DNA of 32,100 nucleotides from Gemmatimonadota bacterium (GTDB lineage Bacteria; Gemmatimonadota; Gemmatimonadetes; Gemmatimonadales; GWC2-71-9): NCBI GenBank assembly GCA_003221825.1, contig QHUE01000164.1, positions 1 to 32,100 of the forward strand, read 5' to 3'. Shown piece by piece: positions 6,702 to 16,045 of this stretch (position 1 is its first letter; each line of letters starts with the position of its first letter). The notes under the pieces were generated by a model. It saw only the letters and a program-made list of their open reading frames with translations, ran no database searches and was not told where the DNA came from. The position numbers and the translations under genes were made by a program.

Positions 6702-8282
6702 TCAGGACCCGCACGATTGATCGCGTTTGAATTTCAAGTAGTTGCCGTTCTCGGGTTTCAGCTGCAGCGCTTTCGCGTTCCACGCGCAGGCTTGGTCGTT
6801 TCGCGATTCCTGGAAGAATGCCTGCGCGACCATGAATGCGGCCTGCGCTCGCAGCGTCAGCGGGTTGCGCTCATTGTCGTAAATGACCGTGGCTTGCATG
6901 CGTCCGGTGGAAAGAGTCTTGGGATCGAGAACCAGCTCCAATACGTCGCCCAGCTGCCGGTCGATCGCGGCGCTGTCCGGCACATGCGAAGCAGCCGGCG
7001 GCGGCGCGGCGGGCGGCAATGTGCCGCCGGTATGCCGAACCGCGGTGCCACCATTTTGGGGAGTCGTCTGGCTCCGTGCCGTGTCGCGCGGCACGTGCGT
7101 GGTGTCCACAGGATTGGGGGTTGCCTTGCTGCCGCCGTTTAACGCTACCCACGCCCCTCCGCCCGCCAGAATCACGACGCCGGCGATCGCGGCGGGAATA
7201 AGCGAGCGCTTCTTGGGCGCCGCCTTCTGCGCCGAGATCCGCTGGGTCGCGCCCCCCGCGGTCGTGTCGAGCAACTGCGTCTTGCTTTCGGTATCAGCCC
7301 TCGAGCGGGTGTGCGGTACCGCCCCCGCCGACGGCCGCCCCGTGACGGCAGCGATGTCGGCCGCAAACTTCGCGACGGTCTGGTATCGCTCCGCGGGGGT
7401 CCGCGCCAGCGCCGTATCGAGCACCGGCTGCAGCCCCGCGGGGAACGAGAGATCAGGCCGCGCGGCGGCGAGCGTGGTCGGCTCGTCGGTCAGCCGCTTG
7501 ATCATCGTCTCCTGCACCGTGGTCGCCTCGAACGGCAGCTTGCCGCTCAGCATCCGGTAAAACACGAGCGCCAGCGAGTAGAGATCGCTGCGGCCGTCGA
7601 GCGTGTCGCCCGACAGCTGCTCCGGGCTCATGAATTCCGGTGTCCCGACGACCAGACCTGTCTTGGTGACTTTCTGACCCGCCTCGTCGCCACCGACCGC
7701 TTTCGCGATGCCGAAGTCCACGACCTTCACGGTCTCGCCGCCGCCTTTGCGCTTGCTCAACATGATGTTGTCGGGCTTCAAATCGCGGTGCACAATGCCG
7801 AGATCGTGGGCCGCCTGGAGCGCCTCGGCAGTCTGCAGGAAGATTGCGGCGGCGCGCGGCACCGGCAGCGCCCCCTCGCGCTCGAGCAGGTCGGTCAGCG
7901 GCTCGCCCTCGATGAACTCCATCGCGAGATAAATCAACCCGTCCGGTGTCTCGCCGAAGTCGTAAATCGCGCAGACGTTGGGGTGGGTGATGCGGCTGGC
8001 GTTGGACGCCTCGCGATTGAAGCGCGCGACGGCATCGGGGTCGTGCACCATCGAGGGGTTCATCACCTTGATGGCGCTGCGCCGTCCCATTTTCACATGC
8101 TCGGCGAGATAGACCTGGCCCATGCCACCTTCGCCGAGCTTCTTCACGACGTGGTACCGATCGGCCACGACCTGGCCGACGAGATCGCTGGCCGGCGCCG
8201 CGGCCCGCAGGGTCTGCCCATCGTTGGGGCAGAACTTCACGTCATCGGCGTATTCGCTGGAGCAGACGGGGCAGATCTTCAC
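6702..8282 (-). CDS. Zinc-ribbon Ser/Thr protein kinase with one transmembrane helix
   Basis: The start is GTG 8282, overlapping the FHA gene's stop by 4 nt; length 526. A zinc-ribbon-like start (C4, C7, C18, with PNDG in place of the last Cys) precedes a Hanks-type kinase domain (about 43-310). Key residues are the Gly loop GEGGMGQV (50-57), Lys72 (AIKVM), Glu91, the HRDLKPDN loop with Asp167, DFG with Asp189 and the MSPEQ activation-segment end; all are intact. A membrane helix (about 357-377, AAIAGVVILAGGGAWVAL) is followed by a Pro/Thr-rich linker and a C-terminal region with paired Cys (DQACAW, DQSCGS), probably extracytoplasmic. It is operon-linked to a PP2C and two FHA proteins, a standard phospho-Thr signalling set. 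Confidence 0.93.
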   Translation of the reverse strand: MKICPVCSSEYADDVKFCPNDGQTLRAAAPASDLVGQVVADRYHVVKKLGEGGMGQVYLAEHVKMGRRSAIKVMNPSMVHDPDAVARFNREASNASRITHPNVCAIYDFGETPDGLIYLAMEFIEGEPLTDLLEREGALPVPRAAAIFLQTAEALQAAHDLGIVHRDLKPDNIMLSKRKGGGETVKVVDFGIAKAVGGDEAGQKVTKTGLVVGTPEFMSPEQLSGDTLDGRSDLYSLALVFYRMLSGKLPFEATTVQETMIKRLTDEPTTLAAARPDLSFPAGLQPVLDTALARTPAERYQTVAKFAADIAAVTGRPSAGAVPHTRSRADTESKTQLLDTTAGGATQRISAQKAAPKKRSLIPAAIAGVVILAGGGAWVALNGGSKATPNPVDTTHVPRDTARSQTTPQNGGTAVRHTGGTLPPAAPPPAASHVPDSAAIDRQLGDVLELVLDPKTLSTGRMQATVIYDNERNPLTLRAQAAFMVAQAFFQESRNDQACAWNAKALQLKPENGNYLKFKRDQSCGS

Positions 8283-9001
8283 AACTCTGCCGCCTCTGCC
8301 GCCCCTGGCAGTTCAACACGCAGCAGCTTGTCGCCGACCATGATCCGCGAGCCGTGGTGCAGCGTCATCACGCCGCGATCTGCGATCGCGACGCCGTTGC
8401 GGCTGTGATCGTCCACCAGCACAAAGTCCGCGTCCTCCGAGCGCACCGGCACCTGCGATCCGATCAGGATCAGGTCACCATCGGTCAGGCGGTAGGGTCC
8501 TTCGAGGAAGACCCACGTGCCGTTGCGGCTGCCGAGGTCCCGCACTTCGAGCCGCCCTTCTTCCCACGACAGCTTGGAATGGAGCGGCGAGAGAAATTGA
8601 TCTTCGGGGAAGCGGATGTCGCCCTCGGTCCGGCCGATGGTCGTGGTCGCGTGCTTGCGCTCGAACCGCGCCACTTCGGTGGCCATCTCGGAAACCAGAA
8701 CCAATGTGAGGGAGTGATCGGAGTGTTTGTCTGGAGTGAGGCGGCGGTCGCTGCCCCCTCCCGCGCCGGCCCCCCCCCCGTGCGCGCCGACCACGGATCC
8801 GCACAGGGGGCAGGGAGCATCCGCGGGGGCGCTTCGGGCCGACTCTGGCCCGCTGGTGCGGGAGACCAATCCACCTCCGCCGCCAGCGGCAACGGCTGCC
8901 CGCGCGGCCGCCGCCTTGGTCAGCGGCTTGCCGCAATCGGAGCAGAATTGCGCGCCGACGTCGTTCTGCCGGCCGCAAAATTGGCAAGCGCTCAGGGCCA
9001 T
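8279..9001 (-). CDS. Zinc-ribbon FHA protein with the front of its second FHA domain missing
   Basis: This 240-residue protein opens with a four-Cys ribbon (CQFCG...CSDCG) and a half ribbon (CPLCG), then a Gly-rich linker containing a C10 tract (plus strand). The first FHA domain is complete (TTIGRTEGDIRF, FLSPLHSKL, VRDLGSRNGTW, DGDLILIGSQV). Straight after this, VRSEDADFVLVDDHSRNGV and SRIMVGDKLLRVEL match the back half of a second FHA domain whose front (the GR...F...SxxHA part) is absent. An in-frame interior loss at about 8447-8452 is the simplest reading. As first gene of the operon it would bring phospho-Thr recognition to the kinase/phosphatase pair. Confidence 0.85.
   Translation of the reverse strand: MALSACQFCGRQNDVGAQFCSDCGKPLTKAAAARAAVAAGGGGGLVSRTSGPESARSAPADAPCPLCGSVVGAHGGGAGAGGGSDRRLTPDKHSDHSLTLVLVSEMATEVARFERKHATTTIGRTEGDIRFPEDQFLSPLHSKLSWEEGRLEVRDLGSRNGTWVFLEGPYRLTDGDLILIGSQVPVRSEDADFVLVDDHSRNGVAIADRGVMTLHHGSRIMVGDKLLRVELPGAAEAAEL
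8770..8779. repeat. C10 homopolymer inside the FHA gene
   Basis: Ten consecutive C on the plus strand (G10 in the coding sense) lie in the Gly-rich linker of the zinc-ribbon FHA gene. A gain or loss of one base would frameshift the first gene of the signalling operon ahead of both FHA segments. Confidence 0.9.
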
Positions 9002-9046
9002 AAAGTTAGGTGGCCCAATCTATTGCTCAACGCTAGCTTGCGCCAC
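9002..9046. promoter_or_regulatory. Divergent intergenic region with a candidate leaderless promoter
   Basis: Only 45 bp separate the divergent FHA operon and the amidase gene. On the plus strand TAGCTT (9034-9039) lies 7 nt before the amidase ATG, which fits a leaderless transcript; no good -35 is seen. On the minus strand TAACTT (9008-9003) with TTGAGC 16 nt upstream resembles a promoter but ends one base before the ATG at 9001, too close for that start, so it is doubtful. Confidence 0.3.
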
Positions 9047-12000
9047 ATGCGAGCCCTTCGCGCCACGTTCCCCGCGCTCCTCGTCATCGCGACGGGGTGC
9101 GCGACCTCCCGAGTCTCCCCCGCATCTCCGCAGTCCGCCGACCCGCTCCACATCACCATCGTCTATCCCGACACCGCCGAGCCGATTCAGGCGCAGGATT
9201 CGTCCTTCCTGTTCGGCAGTGTGGGCGGAGGACGAGGCGATGTCGCGTTGGCGATCAACGGATTCCCCGTGCGCGTATCTCCCACCGGCACGTGGCTCGC
9301 CTGGTTGCCGCTGCCGAGCGACTCCCTGGCGCACTTCCAGATCGTGGCGCGGGCCGGTGCGAGCGGCGAGCAGCGCGAGACCACGTTCGTAGCACGCATC
9401 GCGCAGCCGTACCGGCCTCCGCCCGGTGCCGCGGCTTGGATCGATACGACCAGCTTTACGCCCACCGACACGATTGCCTTTCCCGCAGGGGAGGGCGTTC
9501 GTCTGTCGGTTCGTGCGACCCCGGGTGCGCGCGTGCGACTGCGGATGGAAGGGAAGGGGACCGAGGTTTGGTTCGTGCCGGATACGCTGCCGGAAGAACC
9601 GGCGTGGGGTGTGCGCGCGTTCGGCACCGACACGACGGCGTATCGCCTCCCGCCCGCGGTCGATCGCTACGTCGCTTGGCTGCCCGCCGCGCCGCTGTGT
9701 GACGCGATCGTCGAGGCGATCGTCGGCAGCGACACAGCGCGCGCCGTCTGGCCGCTGGTTCTGGACACATTGGATCGGGCGCATCCCATCGTCGTCGTGC
9801 TGAACGACGACACGGCGCATACGGGGAAGAGCGACAGTCTGACGGTGGGGAAGGCCGTCCCGTACGGCACGTACAATTGGTTCTTCCCGCTGGGCACGAC
9901 GTCCGTCGCGTCTGCGCGCTGGGGCAGCCAGACCCGGCTGCAGCTGTCGCGCGGCGCGGTGGCCTGGGTCAACACCGCGGACGTCGTGCCGCTCTCACCG
10001 GCGACGCCGCCGCCCGGAGGAATCGTCGGCTCGGTGCGGCTCACCGCGGGCGCGCGCTCCCTCGTGCTGCGCGTGCCGCTGCCCGCTCGCGTGCCGTTTC
10101 GAGTCGAGGAAGAGGAACGGAGCCTCACCCTGCGGCTGTATGGCGTCGCCTCCGATGTGAATTGGATGCAGCACGGCGGCACTGATGCGTACGTGACGCG
10201 GATGAGCTATGCCCAGCCGGCGGCCGATGAGTTGACGATCATGCTGTCGCTCGCCGGCCGTGTGTGGGGCTACAGCACGCGCTGGAGCGGGCGCGACCTG
10301 CTGCTCGAGATTCGCCGGCCACCGGTGATCGACCCGCGGCGGCCGCTCGCCGGCCGGACGATCGTGCTCGACCCCGGCCATCCGCCGGTCGGCGCCAAGG
10401 GACCATCGGGTCTCTGGGAGCCGGTCGCGACGCTCGCCGTCGCCAAGCAGGCCAAGACTCTGCTCGAGCGCGCGGGGGCAACGGTGCTGCTGACGCGGAC
10501 CGACTCGCTGCCGGTGGACCTGTTCCCGCGCACGCGCTTTGCCGAGGAGCATGACGCGGATGTCCTCGTCTCGATTCACGCGAACGCGCTCCCCGATGGC
10601 GTGAATCCCTTCGTCAACAACGGCACCAGCGTCTACTACTTCCACCCGCGGAGTGCCGCGCTCGCGCGGGCGCTCGATCGCGCCCTCGTCGCGGAACTGG
10701 GGACTAGGGATTTGGGAATGGGGCGAGGGGATTATGCACTGGTGCGAAACGCGTGGATGCCCTCCGCACTCACGGACGGGTTGTGCATGATGATTTGGCG
10801 CACGCTCCACACCGAGCACTTCCGCATCCACTTCCGTCCAGCGCTGCGCGCGCGCGCAAGCGCTGCTGCCGCCGAAGCGGAGCGCGCCTATCGCCTCCTG
10901 TCCACCGAGTTGCATCCGCCGCGCGGCATCATCGACGTGACGCTGTCGGACGATGTGGACACGCCCAACGGGTTCACGTCGATCTATCCGTCCAACCGCT
11001 TCACAATTCTGCTCGTCCCGCCGGTCACCGATCCCGCGCTCCAGACCTACGACAGCTGGGAACGGCTCGTGATCGTGCACGAGCTGACGCACGTCTTTCA
11101 TCTCGATCGCTCGCGCGGCGTGTGGAAGACGTTGCAATCAGTGTTCGGGCGCGCGCCGGGACTCTTCCCCAATCAGTATCAACCCAGCTGGGTGATCGAA
11201 GGATTGGCGACCTACTACGAGTCACGGTTTACGGCCGGTGGACGCGCCGAGGGCAGCTATCATCGCGAAGCCGTAGCCGCCGACGCAGCCTTCGGCCGCG
11301 CGCGCTCGCCGTGGGACGCGTTGCTCTTCTCGCGGTGGCCGGATGGCCTGGCGCCATACGCCTACGGCAGCCGGTTCTGGGAGTACCTGTCCCGCAGCGC
11401 CGGCGACTCCGTCGTGCCCCGCTTCGCGGAAGCGACCGCGGGGCAGCTCATTCCGTTCCGGGTGGGGCGCCCGTTGCGGCACGCCGGCGCGCCCGACGCG
11501 CTGACCGACGGCTGGACGCGTGCCATCGCCGAGGTTGCACTCGGCCAACCGGCGACGCGGAGCCAGCTCCTAGCCGGCTGGCTGCGCACCGAGCCGGTGC
11601 CACGCATGTCGCCCCCCCCCGATGGCCGCCGCCTGGCCTACGTCTCCGACGACTGGCGCGGCGCGCGCCGGCTGCGCGTCGTCGATCCGCAGACAGGCGC
11701 CGTGCTGCGCTCCCATCGCGTCACCGGGCAGGTGAGCTACGACTGGGTTGGCGACACGCTGATCGTCGCGCAGCTCGAGTACAGCGGCCGCTGGACGATC
11801 CGCAGCGATTTGTGGCGCTGGGCTCCGAATGGCGCGTGGACGCGCATGACGACTGACGCGCGCCTCATGGAGCCGCGCGCGGGCGGTGGCGTGTTCGCCG
11901 CCTTGCGCCTCGCCGGCGGCGGCGACACCCCGACGATTCCTATCACTCCGTCAGACGCGACGTGGGGACCGACGGTGCCTTCCGCGGACGGGCGCTGGAT

Positions 12001-13486
12001 CGTCGCGGCACGCAATCAGAACGGGCGCTGGGAGCTCGTGCGCTGGCGGGCCGGCGCGCCGGAAACCGTCGCGGTGCTGGCGCAAGCATCGGGTGGAAGC
12101 GCGATCGCCGATCCGGTCTGGACGCCGGACGGCGTGCTATTCGTGACCGATGCCGGAGGCTTTCCGCAGATTCATCGCTGGCGGGAAAGCGACGGCGTCA
12201 CGCAGGTGACGGCCGAGCCGCGCGGAGCGCGCGCACCCGCGCTGCTGCCCGACGGCCGGATCGCGTTTGCGACGCTCGGCAACGATGGCTGGGAGCTCCG
12301 TGCGGTCGCCCCGGTCGCTGCGGCACCGCGGCCCGTGACGCTGCCCGCGCCGCTGCCGTTCGACTCCGCGCCACCGGTCGCGATGCGGGAGACGGGCTAC
12401 GCATCGTGGGGCTCGCTCCGCCCGCATTTCTGGGTTCCCCTGGGCGTGAACGCCGGCGAGGCGGGCCGGTTCTTCGGGGCGGCAACCGCGGGGGCCGACG
12501 CGCTGGGACGCTACATCTATCTCGCGGATGCGATGGTCTCGGCCTCGCCCGCCCGTGCGCAGGGCTCCTTCTTCCTTCTTAGTCAGGCGTTGGGCGACCC
12601 GACCCTCGACTTCTCGATCTCCAACGACTGGTCCCTGGTCGGGATCGATAGCACCGGGCACGTGGTGTCGTCGGAGCGCCGCGAAGCGGCCCTGGGCGCC
12701 ACGCTGCTCGCTCACCGCTGGCGCCGCTTCGTGTCATTGCGCCTCGCCGCCGAATATGAAGGAAGGCGATACGTCTCCGTTCCCGATACCAACCTGGCCG
12801 CCATCTGCACGGGCTGCGTCACGCGCGACCGCGTCGGCGGATCGGCGAGCCTCACGTTCGGCTCTGCCGTCGGGGCCCCGCTCACCGTGTCCCTGCAGGA
12901 CGGCGCGACCGCGGCGCTCTTCTATCGTCGCAAGGAAGAGCAGGGCACCGCGCGCTGGCTCAACGAAGTGCGCGCGCGCGGTAACGTCTACGTGCGTGTG
13001 GGCCCGCGCCTCGGATTCGCGTACCCGGTGCTCGCGATACGTGGCGCGATCGGCGCCCTCGATGGACCCATCACCGACCGCTTTTCCGTGGGCGGTGTGT
13101 CATCCGGCACGTTGCTCTTCGGATTCGGGCAGGAGGTCGGGACCCACCGCACGTTCCCGGTGCGCGGCTATGCGGCGGGCGTGCTGCACGGGCGCCGCGC
13201 CGCGACGCTCACGGCCGAGTACCGCATGCCGCTCGCGCTGTGGGGACGATCGCTCGGCCATCTGCCGCTTGGCGCCGACAAACTCGCGTTCGCCGTCTTC
13301 GGCGATGTCGGTGACGCCTGGGACGAGGGCGAGGCCGCTCGGTTGCACCGGCTGCACTCGTTCGGGGCCGAGCTGATCGGCGACATGACCGTCAGCTACG
13401 ATCTGCCGTTGCGTGTCCGGCTGGGTGTCGCGCAGCCGGCCACCGGTCATCCACAGGTTTACGCCGCGTTCGCCGCCGATTTTTGA
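9047..13486 (+). CDS. Chimeric ORF: amidase_3 lipoprotein joined to peptidase-MA/propeller/BamA-like protein
   Basis: This 1479-residue frame appears to be two genes joined. Residues 1-582 form an N-acetylmuramoyl-L-alanine amidase. It has a lipoprotein-type signal (LLVIATGC), a long beta-rich region, and amidase_3 from about 440 with zinc ligands in IVLDPGH, GLWEP and SIHAN. It stops at MPSALTDGLCMM, where such enzymes normally continue about 30-40 residues; the usual catalytic Glu of LTEG is Asp here. Immediately after, WRTLHTEHFRIHF is the typical start of a mature peptidase-MA protein, with HELTH zinc site (VIVHELTHVFHLD), WVIEGLATYYES, WD40/TolB-like propeller blades and a C-terminal surface-antigen barrel (GTHRTFPVRGY, FAVFGDVGDAWD). 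The amidase end, the next gene's start and its signal peptide are missing at about 10793, so the in-frame fusion is probably secondary. The remaining domains would act at the envelope. Confidence 0.8.
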   Translation: MRALRATFPALLVIATGCATSRVSPASPQSADPLHITIVYPDTAEPIQAQDSSFLFGSVGGGRGDVALAINGFPVRVSPTGTWLAWLPLPSDSLAHFQIVARAGASGEQRETTFVARIAQPYRPPPGAAAWIDTTSFTPTDTIAFPAGEGVRLSVRATPGARVRLRMEGKGTEVWFVPDTLPEEPAWGVRAFGTDTTAYRLPPAVDRYVAWLPAAPLCDAIVEAIVGSDTARAVWPLVLDTLDRAHPIVVVLNDDTAHTGKSDSLTVGKAVPYGTYNWFFPLGTTSVASARWGSQTRLQLSRGAVAWVNTADVVPLSPATPPPGGIVGSVRLTAGARSLVLRVPLPARVPFRVEEEERSLTLRLYGVASDVNWMQHGGTDAYVTRMSYAQPAADELTIMLSLAGRVWGYSTRWSGRDLLLEIRRPPVIDPRRPLAGRTIVLDPGHPPVGAKGPSGLWEPVATLAVAKQAKTLLERAGATVLLTRTDSLPVDLFPRTRFAEEHDADVLVSIHANALPDGVNPFVNNGTSVYYFHPRSAALARALDRALVAELGTRDLGMGRGDYALVRNAWMPSALTDGLCMMIWRTLHTEHFRIHFRPALRARASAAAAEAERAYRLLSTELHPPRGIIDVTLSDDVDTPNGFTSIYPSNRFTILLVPPVTDPALQTYDSWERLVIVHELTHVFHLDRSRGVWKTLQSVFGRAPGLFPNQYQPSWVIEGLATYYESRFTAGGRAEGSYHREAVAADAAFGRARSPWDALLFSRWPDGLAPYAYGSRFWEYLSRSAGDSVVPRFAEATAGQLIPFRVGRPLRHAGAPDALTDGWTRAIAEVALGQPATRSQLLAGWLRTEPVPRMSPPPDGRRLAYVSDDWRGARRLRVVDPQTGAVLRSHRVTGQVSYDWVGDTLIVAQLEYSGRWTIRSDLWRWAPNGAWTRMTTDARLMEPRAGGGVFAALRLAGGGDTPTIPITPSDATWGPTVPSADGRWIVAARNQNGRWELVRWRAGAPETVAVLAQASGGSAIADPVWTPDGVLFVTDAGGFPQIHRWRESDGVTQVTAEPRGARAPALLPDGRIAFATLGNDGWELRAVAPVAAAPRPVTLPAPLPFDSAPPVAMRETGYASWGSLRPHFWVPLGVNAGEAGRFFGAATAGADALGRYIYLADAMVSASPARAQGSFFLLSQALGDPTLDFSISNDWSLVGIDSTGHVVSSERREAALGATLLAHRWRRFVSLRLAAEYEGRRYVSVPDTNLAAICTGCVTRDRVGGSASLTFGSAVGAPLTVSLQDGATAALFYRRKEEQGTARWLNEVRARGNVYVRVGPRLGFAYPVLAIRGAIGALDGPITDRFSVGGVSSGTLLFGFGQEVGTHRTFPVRGYAAGVLHGRRAATLTAEYRMPLALWGRSLGHLPLGADKLAFAVFGDVGDAWDEGEAARLHRLHSFGAELIGDMTVSYDLPLRVRLGVAQPATGHPQVYAAFAADF
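10699..10730 (+). repeat. Five-run G-rich tract (potential G-quadruplex)
   Basis: Runs GGGG, GGG, GGG, GGGG and GGGG at 10699, 10707, 10714, 10720 and 10727 are separated by 3-4 nt, which meets the usual G-quadruplex rule. The tract lies in the amidase coding sequence (LGTRDLGMGRGD), about 65 nt before the amidase/peptidase join. Confidence 0.6.
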
Positions 13487-13493
13487 CGTTCTG

Positions 13494-13522
13494 TTGACCC
13501 GTCTCCGGGCGAACCCTAAGTT
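13494..13522 (+). promoter_or_regulatory. Sigma70-type promoter for the second kinase gene
   Basis: TTGACC (13494-13499), a 17-bp spacer and TAAGTT (13517-13522) lie in the 60-bp gap after the barrel protein. A start of transcription near 13529 would leave about 18 nt of leader including the Shine-Dalgarno GGAG (13537-13540). Confidence 0.55.
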
Positions 13523-13546
13523 AGCCCGGTCCCCTCGGAGATCGGA

Positions 13547-15400
<1,854 letters not shown>

Positions 15401-16045
15401 TCCATACGCCTAAAATCGATCCGACCGCCTTCATCGCGCCGAGTGCGGTGGTGCTTGGCGACGTGACGCTGGGACCACGGTCCAGCGTCTGGTATCAGGC
15501 CGTGCTCCGCGGCGACATGGCCCCCATCGTCATCGGCGAGGCCACCAACATCCAGGATGCGACCATCGTGCATGTGGATGAGGGGAAGCCGGCCCTCATC
15601 GGTGCCCGGGTGGGCGTGGGCCACCGCGTCATCCTGCACGCCTGCGCGGTGGAGGACGATTGCCTCATCGGAATGGGGTCCATTCTTCTTAATGACGTGC
15701 ATGTGGGCACAGGCAGCGTCATCGCCGCCGGGGCGGTCGTGCCGGAAGGGATGCGCGTGCCGCCGGGTTCGCTCGTCATGGGCGTACCTGCCCGTGTCGT
15801 GCGTCACGTCGATGATGGTCTCCGCGCGCGAATCCTTGGCACGTGGGAGCATTACGTCGCGGAGGCGGAGCGGCACCGTCGAGGCAAGTTCCCGATCGAG
15901 CGAGCAAGTTTGTGATGTTGATACTCGGGGTGCGAGACGCGACGACACGAGTCTTCAGTCTTGCCCCGCTCCAGTCATGCACCTACCTTGGGCCTCCACG
16001 TTCCGTTAAATTCCTCAATTCCACTCGATTCGCCGTGAGACTCGC

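Noticed and set aside
9003-9028. Minus-strand promoter TTGAGC/TAACTT for the FHA operon
   Set aside because: The -10 ends one base before the ATG at 9001, so transcription would start inside the coding sequence and no later start would keep the zinc ribbon.
8354-9046. Extension of the amidase ORF upstream to 8354
   Set aside because: That stretch is antisense to the clearly coding FHA/zinc-ribbon gene; the lipoprotein signal begins at 9047.
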